Shown piece after piece: positions 23,665-31,894 of a DNA stretch of 42,764 nucleotides. The stretch covers positions 1 through 42,764 of the forward strand of contig DGVW01000050.1 in assembly GCA_002396005.1 (NCBI GenBank). The letters run 5' to 3'. A program made the translations under genes and the position numbers. This stretch comes from Oribacterium sp. UBA4274. Its GTDB lineage: Bacteria; Bacillota; Clostridia; Lachnospirales; Lachnospiraceae. The notes under the pieces were generated by a model. That model did no database searches. It was not told the origin of the DNA and saw only the letters and a list, made by a program, of their open reading frames with translations. Each line of letters opens with the position of its first letter. The stretch's first letter is position 1.

Positions 23665-26600
23665 ATGTCTGACGAATTCAATAAATATAAGCCAGTCACC
23701 AGTGACAATTTCATAACCAGAGGATTGTCAGAGATAAATTGCGGCATTTTAATATATGAAGCAGACCAGCATGCTGAAATACTTTACAGTAATGAAACAT
23801 TATGGTCTATTTTTGATTGCACTTATGATGCAGAATTCCTTCTTTTGGTTGATGGCTCAGCCAGAGGTCTCATTCATCCTATAGACAGAGATAAGGTTGA
23901 AAATATCAGGCGGAATCAGGTACATGAAAAACAGAAGCACAGTAAACTCAGCTATAGAATCAGAACAAAAAACGGAACTATCCGCTATGTAGATGACTAT
24001 ACCTGTGTATATACAGACCCTGAAAAGGGGCTTGTTGGTGTTTCTTACATCTTCGCCAGCGACAGCCAGTATGACCAGTTGACAGGGCTTCCATCACCAC
24101 AATATTTTCTGGATATGACCAACTCTACAGACAGATTCTCCTTTGAGCAGGGTGTGACGCCTGTAATGCTGGCCTTCAATCTTAATCGTTTTAAATCTTA
24201 CAACCTGAAATACGGACGCAGAGAGGGTGACTCTTTGCTTGTTTCTTTTGCCCGCATTCTGTCAGAGCATTTTCATTATGAGAACTGTACCCGAGTTGAT
24301 GCAGACAGTTTCCATGTATTTTCAATCATAACAGATCTCGAAGAGAAGCTGACTTCAATCTTTGATGCTCTTCAGAAACTAAACGGCGGCAGAAGTCTGT
24401 CTGTGCGTGTGGGAATATATATCTATGACCCAGCAGACTATATCTTTTCAAGTGTAGCCTGCAAATATGCTGAAATTGCCTGTGAAAAATTATCAGATCG
24501 CAAGCACTCAGCTTTTCTGTGTTTTGATGAAACCATGAAAGATGAAATACAGAAAAAGGATCATATATTCAACAACTTTAATCAGGCTTTAAGACAGGGA
24601 CTGATAGAACTCCACTATCAGCCTATGGTATATACTTCAACCGGTACTCCTTATGGCTTTGAGGTTTTTTCCCGTTGGAATGATCCACATTACGGCATGA
24701 TATATCCGTCGGAATTTCTTCCGGTACTGGATAAATATCACCTGACCTATAAGCTTGATCTCTATGTCGTAAGAAATGTTGCCAAAACCAAAGCAGAGCT
24801 GCGAAATAAGGGCCAGAAGACCTATCCGGTATCCATCAATTTATCGGCAACCGATTTCTCATCATGTGATCCATGTGATGAAATATTGGCCATCATCAAA
24901 GAGTACGACCTCACTCCTTCAGAATTTAATATAGAGATAACCGAAGCCGCAATAAACCAGGATCCCGATAAACTCAAGTTGGAAATCTCACGTTTTCACA
25001 AAGCAGGCTTCAACGTCATCGTGGAATATTTCGGAAGCGAACACAGCTCTCTCAGCACTTTTCTACACTATGATTTTGACATGGTGAAGCTGGACAGGGC
25101 ATTTATGTGTAATTTCGGAGAACGTTCCAAGGCTCTGATCCATCCTATCATCACTATGGCTAAGTCCCTCGGTATACATACTCTGGCTATAGGAATAGAA
25201 AACGAAGAACAGGCTGAATACATGAAGCGGATAGGCTGCGAATTGTTACAGGGATTTCTATACGGCAAACCATCCAGGCTGCAGGATGCCGTAATACTCA
25301 TCAATGACCTGAAAGAGCAGAGCAGTGATCTGCAGCTCAAAGAACCCTCTTATGAGGTTTATACACACAATGATTCCTTGTTCCATAAGCTTCTGAAAGA
25401 TGCTGAATCCTATAAAGATGGCATCTTCGATATACTGCTGTCAAAGTACAACAGTATACATTATATCGATTTGGAAACCGACAGTTACAAGGAGATCGTT
25501 GCAAGTTATCCTTTACACAAGTACCTTGGAGACGGCGGTCATAATATCGACGCAGCTTTTGGCAAGGTTATGTTGGCATTGGCAAAACCGGCATATACCA
25601 ACAAGCTCATTAAATTTACATCCAGGGAAACTCTGTCTGACAGACTAAATGACAATGATTTAATTTCCTGTGATTTTGAAGAAGCTTTATATGGTTGGAA
25701 CATGCGTGCCACATTTCACGCTTTGGCAAGATCAGCAGACGGAACTGTCACAAAAGTTATTTTCCTGACAGAGAAAATATCCTCTGATGTCAGTTCGGAA
25801 GTACTCTTCACAAACGTCATCCATGCTTTGCAGAATGTTTACTACACAATCATAATCATTACCATCGATACTCACGAAGTAACCCCTATAATCATGCCGG
25901 ACATAATGTGGGAGCGCGCAGGAAATCCGAAAAAGCAGCCTTATGAGTTTTTGAAGAATCTCTTCATAGAGAATTATGTACGAAAAGATTATCGAGACAA
26001 GGTTATGCATTTTTCCGATTTATACTCCATACCTAAGCGTATAGCAAACAAGCAGTATATATCTCTTGATTATCAGAACAAGGATGATAAATGGAGACGC
26101 TTCCTGTATGTACCTTCCAAGATTGATGAAAACGGTGCAATTACACAGATAGTTATGGCTATAGAAGACAGGGACGATGAAAAAAATACCCAGTCCATGC
26201 TTGAATACCAGGCTGATCACGATGCCATGACAGGACTCCTCAATCGTTCCGCCTATATCAATCACAAGGAGCGGCTTCTGAAATCTGTATCGCCTATGGC
26301 TTATGTGATGATAGACGCCAACAGGTTCAAGGATATAAATGACACCTATGGTCATGATATCGGCGACAAAGTACTGAAGGTAATCGCAGAAAATCTGAGA
26401 ACTGCCTTCAGATTTACAGACCTTGTTATCCGTCTCGGAGGAGATGAGTTCTGCGTCATCCTGCAGGATATCAAAAAAGAACAGATCGGTGCACTCATTG
26501 ATAAGCTAAATGCCATCAATGATACCTTAGCCAAACCAAACGGCGACTACCCGGGTGTAACCATAAGTGCAGGCATTGCTTTATCCGAGCATGGTCTCAC

Positions 26601-26694
26601 GGAGGATTTGCCGAAGTTAGCCGATATAGCCATGTACAGAGCGAAGCATTCCAAGGATATACATGTGATGCTTTACGATTCGTCCATGTTTTAA
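23665..26694 (+). CDS. Multidomain c-di-GMP protein: degenerate GGDEF, degenerate EAL, intact GGDEF
   Basis: A soluble protein of about 1009 residues. A PAS-like region (about 15-130) precedes a GGDEF domain (about 135-290) whose active loop reads RVDADSF, so it is inactive. An EAL domain follows (about 310-550): it has FEVFSRW for ExLxR, INLS and IEITE are kept, but the DDFG loop is VEYFGSEHSSL and AEGVE is AIGIE, so metal binding is doubtful. A second sensor/PAS-like region (about 555-845) leads to a C-terminal GGDEF with RLGGDEF (about 925) and the inhibitory RxxD site (RFTD), hence probably an active diguanylate cyclase. ATG 23611 lacks a ribosome site; ATG 23665 has GAGG 6 nt away (23662 is also possible). 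Confidence 0.85.
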   Translation: MSDEFNKYKPVTSDNFITRGLSEINCGILIYEADQHAEILYSNETLWSIFDCTYDAEFLLLVDGSARGLIHPIDRDKVENIRRNQVHEKQKHSKLSYRIRTKNGTIRYVDDYTCVYTDPEKGLVGVSYIFASDSQYDQLTGLPSPQYFLDMTNSTDRFSFEQGVTPVMLAFNLNRFKSYNLKYGRREGDSLLVSFARILSEHFHYENCTRVDADSFHVFSIITDLEEKLTSIFDALQKLNGGRSLSVRVGIYIYDPADYIFSSVACKYAEIACEKLSDRKHSAFLCFDETMKDEIQKKDHIFNNFNQALRQGLIELHYQPMVYTSTGTPYGFEVFSRWNDPHYGMIYPSEFLPVLDKYHLTYKLDLYVVRNVAKTKAELRNKGQKTYPVSINLSATDFSSCDPCDEILAIIKEYDLTPSEFNIEITEAAINQDPDKLKLEISRFHKAGFNVIVEYFGSEHSSLSTFLHYDFDMVKLDRAFMCNFGERSKALIHPIITMAKSLGIHTLAIGIENEEQAEYMKRIGCELLQGFLYGKPSRLQDAVILINDLKEQSSDLQLKEPSYEVYTHNDSLFHKLLKDAESYKDGIFDILLSKYNSIHYIDLETDSYKEIVASYPLHKYLGDGGHNIDAAFGKVMLALAKPAYTNKLIKFTSRETLSDRLNDNDLISCDFEEALYGWNMRATFHALARSADGTVTKVIFLTEKISSDVSSEVLFTNVIHALQNVYYTIIIITIDTHEVTPIIMPDIMWERAGNPKKQPYEFLKNLFIENYVRKDYRDKVMHFSDLYSIPKRIANKQYISLDYQNKDDKWRRFLYVPSKIDENGAITQIVMAIEDRDDEKNTQSMLEYQADHDAMTGLLNRSAYINHKERLLKSVSPMAYVMIDANRFKDINDTYGHDIGDKVLKVIAENLRTAFRFTDLVIRLGGDEFCVILQDIKKEQIGALIDKLNAINDTLAKPNGDYPGVTISAGIALSEHGLTEDLPKLADIAMYRAKHSKDIHVMLYDSSMF

Positions 26695-26732
26695 AGATTT
26701 TTTCCGAAAAAGGTATTATTTTCCGAAAATAT

Positions 26733-26740
26733 GCCGATAG
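26733..26740 (+). promoter_or_regulatory. Candidate sigma-28 (SigD) -10 element before the FIST gene
   Basis: GCCGATAG matches 7 of 8 of the GCCGATAT motility-sigma -10 element. Fifteen bases upstream is TATT, only a partial match to TAAA. It lies about 100 nt before a chemotaxis-type operon, which makes it plausible. Confidence 0.4.
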
Positions 26741-26838
26741 ATATTAAAGATGAACTCGTTACTTATTATGCCATTATGGTATTCAGTTTATAAAAATGTT
26801 TTTGACTATAAGGGTCAATCTATAAGCAGGAGGTAGCT

Positions 26839-27933
26839 ATGCAAAGTAAAGTAGGATATAGTGCAGCCCATGATGTCAAGGCCGCAGTGGAAGAGGCAAC
26901 TCGCGGATTGGAAAATCCTATCGGTCTTATCATCATGACAGATCATGGGAGACTCGCCGATATATCTATGTTGATCCGCAAAAAATTCCCTAATGCTCAG
27001 TCTATAGGTGTAAGTGGAACCAACTACTACAATACCCAATGCTCGGATCATAACCTTATCGTCACTGCATTTACTGACGAGGCCGTGGTTTCAGCCGGTG
27101 TTATCAGACATCTGTCCACCAGCCCTGCAGGAGATATCTCCAATCTCAAGAATAGTCTGAGTTTTGTAAATGGAAATAAAGATAATACTGTTCTCCTTGA
27201 GTACTGTACCAATGATGAAGAACGCCTGACAACCACCCTCAATATCGCTTTGGGTGACAGTGGAATCCATGTTGTGGGCGGAACCGAATTTGGTGTTCCT
27301 GCAGATGCCACACCTGCCGTTACAGTTAACGGTCAGCTTTATCCGGATGCTTGCGCATATATACTTGTCAAAAATACAAGCGGCAGAGTTCGTGTATATT
27401 CAGAGACCATCTATGGACCTATGGCAGGACATCCTATGCATACCGTTACCAAGGCCAATTTGAAGGATAAAGAGGTATATGAATTAGACCATAGACCTAT
27501 CGCCACTGTCTACAGTCAGGAGATGAATGTTCCTGTCGAGAAGGTTATCGACAGCGTTTTGGAACATCCATTCGGACGTATCGTTGGTGACCGCGTATTT
27601 ATCGCATCACAGAAGGAGATGCGTTCAGGTGGTTCTCTTACTTTCTTTAAACGCCTGAATGTCAATGATGCAGTTTGCATCCTGACTCTTAACGATTTTG
27701 ACACAATTAATAAAAATACCGGAAAGGAAATCCTTGAAGATGTTCCTAAGCCTTCACTGATTTTCTCTGTTAATTGCATTTATAGATATCTACTCTTTAC
27801 AGGAAACGGATATTTCAGCACACTGCTCCAGAATATGGCTGCCCTTGGACCGCATATCGGCAACATCGGTGGCGGAGAGCAGATAGATAATCAGCACGTT
27901 AACCAGACCATGGTAGTTGCAGTATTCGAATGA
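26839..27933 (+). CDS. FIST-domain sensory protein
   Basis: A 364-residue soluble protein with FIST_N (about 25-200) followed by FIST_C (about 210-345). FIST domains are predicted small-ligand sensors often fused to or next to chemoreceptors, kinases and GGDEF domains. Supporting stretches: the N-terminal GLIIMTDHGRLADI, the Gly-rich VVGGTEFGVPADATP block, VNGQLYPDACAYIL, and the C-terminal FSVNCIYRYLLF and GPHIGNIGGGEQ region typical of the FIST_C end. There is no signal peptide or membrane segment. AGGAGG lies 6 nt before the ATG. It is followed 15 nt later by a soluble MCP-type transducer, suggesting a two-protein receptor. Confidence 0.85.
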   Translation: MQSKVGYSAAHDVKAAVEEATRGLENPIGLIIMTDHGRLADISMLIRKKFPNAQSIGVSGTNYYNTQCSDHNLIVTAFTDEAVVSAGVIRHLSTSPAGDISNLKNSLSFVNGNKDNTVLLEYCTNDEERLTTTLNIALGDSGIHVVGGTEFGVPADATPAVTVNGQLYPDACAYILVKNTSGRVRVYSETIYGPMAGHPMHTVTKANLKDKEVYELDHRPIATVYSQEMNVPVEKVIDSVLEHPFGRIVGDRVFIASQKEMRSGGSLTFFKRLNVNDAVCILTLNDFDTINKNTGKEILEDVPKPSLIFSVNCIYRYLLFTGNGYFSTLLQNMAALGPHIGNIGGGEQIDNQHVNQTMVVAVFE

Positions 27934-27948
27934 TAAGGAGGACGGATA

Positions 27949-28899
27949 ATGTTTGCATTTGGAAAAAATAATAATGACCATACTGCTTCGGCATCAGGCG
28001 CATCATCCAGTCGCGGTGAATTGGAAGGTCTCAGATCCATAGGCGCGTATGCATTAAAACAAAAGAATCTGTTGCAGACCGAGGAGACCAGATCATCCGA
28101 CGAATTAAAAGGGATACAGGATTCTTTCAATGTGGTTCGCCAGAAATCAGATGATATCTCTGACTCTGTAAGCTCATTTCAGGCACAGTTCTCCAGAGTT
28201 CAGGAGATCGTTGACCGATTCGAGAGTATCATCAGCAAGATGGAATCAACCGTCGAAGAGTCTCATGACAGTATGGATATGGTTCGTCAGAAGTCCAATG
28301 ATGTTTACGAAACCATTTCTGCGGTAGAGCAGGTGTTTGAGGAATTCCAGAAGAGCTTTGCCGATATCTCCAAAAATGTCGGTGCTATCAACAGAATCGC
28401 CAGCCAGACCAACCTTCTTGCCATCAATGCTTCCATCGAGGCTGCACGCGCAGGGCAGGCAGGAAAAGGCTTTGCAGTTGTTGCCACGGAAGTAAATAAA
28501 TTGTCTAAAAATATACAGGAAATCGTTGGCTCCATCGATAACAGCATGAACACACTTAATGCCAACAACCTGAAGCTTAAAGATGCCATCATCAATACCA
28601 GATCTGCCATCACTGAATCTCAAAATCAGGTCAATGAAACGGATGCCGTTGTAGACAGCATCAATGCGGTTTCTGAAGATATTGCAAACGGTAACAAAGA
28701 GATGCTGCAGGTATTTGATGATTGCAACCGCAATATGGATATGGTGGCCTCAAATGTTCGAGACTCGGCTGCTTACTATGATAAGGTAGATACCGATATA
28801 CAGACCATGATGTTAAACATCACTAAGAAAGGTTTCGTATTTGAGGATCTGAACAATGCTTTGGAGCAGATTGAGCCTCTCGTATCAAAAATAAAATGA
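27949..28899 (+). CDS. Soluble methyl-accepting chemotaxis-type transducer
   Basis: A 316-residue protein that is nearly all MCP signalling coiled coil, with no membrane segment, HAMP or sensor domain. The kinase-contact tip is clear: INRIASQTNLLAINAS then IEAARAGQAGKGFAVVATEV (about residues 146-182). The first 35 residues are Gly/Ser/Asn-rich. VRQKSDDI (about 64) and VRQKSNDV (about 110) are an internal repeat. There is no CheR-binding tail. Ribosome site AAGGAGG. Coupled 15 nt behind the FIST protein, it probably takes its input from that protein. No che genes lie in the window, so it would act through a chemotaxis array encoded elsewhere. Confidence 0.9.
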   Translation: MFAFGKNNNDHTASASGASSSRGELEGLRSIGAYALKQKNLLQTEETRSSDELKGIQDSFNVVRQKSDDISDSVSSFQAQFSRVQEIVDRFESIISKMESTVEESHDSMDMVRQKSNDVYETISAVEQVFEEFQKSFADISKNVGAINRIASQTNLLAINASIEAARAGQAGKGFAVVATEVNKLSKNIQEIVGSIDNSMNTLNANNLKLKDAIINTRSAITESQNQVNETDAVVDSINAVSEDIANGNKEMLQVFDDCNRNMDMVASNVRDSAAYYDKVDTDIQTMMLNITKKGFVFEDLNNALEQIEPLVSKIK

Positions 28900-28908
28900 T
28901 GATTTAGC

Positions 28909-28926
28909 GGATGTCCCCTAACATCC
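28909..28926 (+). other. Small hairpin after the MCP gene
   Basis: GGATGT and ACATCC pair perfectly around CCCCTA, 10 nt after the stop codon. There is no T-run; it may stabilise the mRNA end ahead of the stronger hairpin downstream. Confidence 0.4.
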
Positions 28927-28959
28927 ACTCTTTCATAAATAATAATACCCCTTCTTTAA

Positions 28960-28998
28960 GTAGCCTGCAGTTCGCCTGCGGGCTACATCTCTTTATTT
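28960..28998 (+). terminator. Terminator of the FIST-MCP operon
   Basis: An 11-bp stem (GTAGCCTGCAG with CTGCGGGCTAC, one G-U) has a TTCGC loop and is followed by a T-rich tail (ATCTCTTTATTTAT). The tail is interrupted, so it may be leaky. Confidence 0.75.
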
Positions 28999-29155
28999 AT
29001 AAAAGCCCATTACCGCCTCAGTTCATCGTCAAAAAGCATTTCTTTACTTTTTTTCATATTGGAATTTATTTCGTAAGCAATTACTAATGATTTCTAAATT
29101 TTACTCAAAATCTTATATGCTATATTAGCTTGGTAATAAAAAGGGAGTTGATGAT

Positions 29156-30886
29156 ATGAAAAAACATTTTTTAAAAGCCATGGCGATTTCTACAGCAGCC
29201 ACACTTCTGGTAACAGGCTGCGGCAGTGTCAATGCCAAAACAGCTGCTGCTTCAAAAGACGCTCAGGGCACCGAAGCCGCTGACGACAGTTCCGTGAATA
29301 GTGAAAAAGCCGAAACATTATCCCAAGATAACTCATCCGAAAAGAGTACAGAAGCTATTCCAACTACGGATTCCGGTAACGCCGTTACATCAGAGACAAA
29401 CAATATAGCAATCATAGGTTCTAATGTCACAACCAACTATGACAATCTGTATTTTGATTCCAGTGCCGGAGAGGACACAAAGCTTCTGGCAGAAGGACAT
29501 TATCCTACGCTTGAACTCGGAAGCTACAAAAACGGCAAATTTACGGGAGATAGTGAAAGCCATCCGGAACTTTCAAAAGCTATCGATGACTATAACAAAG
29601 AAGCCTATGATATGTATAAGGAATGCATGAAATCCTGCGAAGAGATGGCAGCAGATGATGACCGATTCAAGGAAGACTCAGAAGATAACTATGGCTTCTA
29701 CTACACTGTGGATATGGATTCATCTATCCAGAGATCTGACGATGTGATATTCAGTACTTTTGACAGAACCAGTACTTTCATGGGCGGAGCTCATCCTTAT
29801 ACAGGCTACACCGGATTTAATGTGGATTCAAAAACCGGAAAGGTACTGAAAATCAGTGATATCGTAACTGACAAGGAAGCCTTCATCGATGCAGTAGATA
29901 AAAAGCTTCATGAAGTATATCCTGATATAGAGGATGGTCTCCTGGAAGAGGATCTGAAGCAGACTATCCGCAACATGTATGATGGCGAGAATGACATTGA
30001 CCTCCAGTTCTACATGGATCATGACGCTCTTGAGATCATGTTCTCTCAATATGACCTCACTGCGTATGCTTACGGACCTGAGTTTGTTTCCTTAAACTAT
30101 AAGGACAGCGAAGCCTTCCTGAAGCCTGAATATCTCAAGGTTCCTGTGGATTATGCTTCAATGATCAACTTTTCACATCCGATGATGATCTCCTCTGATG
30201 GAAAGGAAAAGTCTTTGGTCGTAGATTATACTATTCTCAATCCTGAGACTTACGGTGATGATACCTGTGAGCTTCACATCACTTTGGACGGAAAAGAGTA
30301 TAAGGAAGTAATTGAATGTGTATTTGAAATGCGTGCTTACATAATGAGTAAGGATAACAAATCTTATCTTTATGTAAACTGCAGCACCTTCAACGACTGG
30401 CAGTATACTCTGGTTTATGACCTGAACGGAGATACTCCTGTAAAAGTTGAAGATGACTCAGCTCAGGCGATTGCTTTCTATGACTTAAGGCCTGCAGATC
30501 CAAGTAACTTTGTTATGTCTACCCGCGGCAATCTCATCAGTACTTATTTCATTAGCCGTCACTATGATATGGGTGATAACGGAACACCTGCTGCAAAGAC
30601 AGCTTACTGGTGGATCGAATCTGATGCGAAGCTTACATTGAAGGCTCCTGCAACATTCAGCGTAATGGATGAGCTTACCGAAGACGGCAGTGATAACGGT
30701 ACCAAAACAGAATTCCCTGCAGGAACTGTACTTACTCCTTTAAGAACAGACGATGTAGACTGGGTTGATGTTGCAACTCCTGATGGCAAGTTTGCACGCA
30801 TCTATGTTGATGATTCCGACTGGCCGCACACAGTAGACGGCACAGACATTGAAGAGCTCTTTGATGGCATAATATTTGCCGGCTGA
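29156..30886 (+). CDS. Lipoprotein with DUF3298/DUF4163-type domain and SH3-like C-terminus
   Basis: A 576-residue surface lipoprotein. The signal ends VTGCGS with Cys22 as lipidation site. A Ser/Thr/Ala-rich linker (about 25-80) is followed by a domain with FDRTSTFMGGAHPYTGYTGFNVDSKTGKVLKISDI (about 200-235), the pattern of the RsiV-like DUF4163/DUF3298 pair seen in anti-sigma and cell-envelope proteins. No sigma factor is adjacent, so it is not RsiV itself. The last 75 residues (FPAGTVLTPLRTDDVDWVDV) look like a bacterial SH3-like fold. AAGGGAG precedes the ATG. The gene is monocistronic, ending at a strong terminator. Confidence 0.75.
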   Translation: MKKHFLKAMAISTAATLLVTGCGSVNAKTAAASKDAQGTEAADDSSVNSEKAETLSQDNSSEKSTEAIPTTDSGNAVTSETNNIAIIGSNVTTNYDNLYFDSSAGEDTKLLAEGHYPTLELGSYKNGKFTGDSESHPELSKAIDDYNKEAYDMYKECMKSCEEMAADDDRFKEDSEDNYGFYYTVDMDSSIQRSDDVIFSTFDRTSTFMGGAHPYTGYTGFNVDSKTGKVLKISDIVTDKEAFIDAVDKKLHEVYPDIEDGLLEEDLKQTIRNMYDGENDIDLQFYMDHDALEIMFSQYDLTAYAYGPEFVSLNYKDSEAFLKPEYLKVPVDYASMINFSHPMMISSDGKEKSLVVDYTILNPETYGDDTCELHITLDGKEYKEVIECVFEMRAYIMSKDNKSYLYVNCSTFNDWQYTLVYDLNGDTPVKVEDDSAQAIAFYDLRPADPSNFVMSTRGNLISTYFISRHYDMGDNGTPAAKTAYWWIESDAKLTLKAPATFSVMDELTEDGSDNGTKTEFPAGTVLTPLRTDDVDWVDVATPDGKFARIYVDDSDWPHTVDGTDIEELFDGIIFAG

Positions 30887-30924
30887 TAAAAAAACATCAT
30901 TTTTTAAAAATATTACATGGTATA

Positions 30925-30966
30925 GAAAAACTGTTCTCTTAAGATATTAAGGGGGCAGTTTTTCGT
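30925..30966 (+). terminator. Terminator of the DUF3298-type lipoprotein gene
   Basis: GAAAAACTG (30925-30933) pairs with CAGTTTTTC (30956-30964); the interior continues as pairs including CTTAA/TTAAG with a GATA loop, so nearly the whole 40 nt is one hairpin. Confidence 0.88.
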
Positions 30967-31052
30967 TTATATATACGGAAAATGTAAGGGCGCGTACCGG
31001 CCCACTCGATTGAAAAAATTAAGCCATAGACATGAAAAACAAAGGAGAAAAC

Positions 31053-31859
31053 ATGAAGATATCTATATATAACGACTGGGATCACATTCCTAAAGCAGAG
31101 GCGGAGGGGCAGGAGGAGCTGTGTCTTTCCTATGAGGGTGAATACCGAAAGGGCGATATCATTGATATATCGGGGCTTGTGCCTGGCAGGTTTTATGTTG
31201 TTCGTATCGATCAGGTCATGGCTCCGTCTATTGTTTATATCACTAAATCTGAGGTTCTCTATCCGATTCCTTTTTATGCTCTAAAGGAGAATATCAATCC
31301 TCTGGCCTTTTCCGGCTGCAGGCACACGGTCTACATAAAAGAGGCTCAGTCTTATGAGGTTAATGTCTACAGAAATCTTTCGGAAAATACCTTTGATCAG
31401 CATAGTGAAGCTGCAGTTTTTCCTCACGCAAGCGCCAACATCGAGACTCGCGGCGAGTCAGTTTTTGCAGCACAAAATGCTATCAATGGAAATATCGCCC
31501 ATGGCAGTCACGGAGAGTGGCCTTATGAATCCTGGGGCATAAATCGTGATCCTAAGGCTGAGTTCAGGCTTGATTTCGGCCGTCCTGTAAATATTCAGGA
31601 GATATGGATTTATGAACGCTGCGACTTTCCGCATGATAACTGGTGGACAGAAGGCACAATTACATTTTCAACCGGAAGAACAGTGGCACTTCCTCTTGAA
31701 AAGCGACCTGACGGAAGTGCGCAGAAATTCAGCGTTACAGAAAACAATGTGACTTTTCTGACTTTAAGCAGGCTGATCCAGGCTGAGGATCCAAGTCCTT
31801 TCCCTGCACTTACACAGATAAAGGTCTTCGGACATGAAGCTGTAGAATATAAATTTTGA
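31053..31859 (+). CDS. Discoidin-like (F5/8 type C) beta-sandwich protein, probable carbohydrate binding
   Basis: A 268-residue protein. The N-terminal 110 residues form an unassigned beta-rich domain. The C-terminal half (about 125-265) resembles a galactose-binding F5/8-type C domain: AQNAINGNIAHGSHGEWPYESWG, then AEFRLDFGRPVNIQEIWIYER and a last strand ALTQIKVFGHE. There is no signal peptide, so it is cytoplasmic as read. An ATG at 31032 is possible, but AAAGGAG is correctly placed for ATG 31053. The heparinase-type gene follows 35 nt downstream and is probably in the same transcript, so it may help that enzyme bind substrate. Confidence 0.65.
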   Translation: MKISIYNDWDHIPKAEAEGQEELCLSYEGEYRKGDIIDISGLVPGRFYVVRIDQVMAPSIVYITKSEVLYPIPFYALKENINPLAFSGCRHTVYIKEAQSYEVNVYRNLSENTFDQHSEAAVFPHASANIETRGESVFAAQNAINGNIAHGSHGEWPYESWGINRDPKAEFRLDFGRPVNIQEIWIYERCDFPHDNWWTEGTITFSTGRTVALPLEKRPDGSAQKFSVTENNVTFLTLSRLIQAEDPSPFPALTQIKVFGHEAVEYKF

Positions 31860-31894
31860 TAATCACTTGTGCTTAGCTATGTACAGGAGTTGTT

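Noticed and set aside
26698..26732. Repeated TTTTCCGAAAA palindromes after the GGDEF gene
   Set aside because: Two short self-complementary AT-rich motifs are not enough for a terminator or operator claim; there is no long stem or T-tract arrangement.
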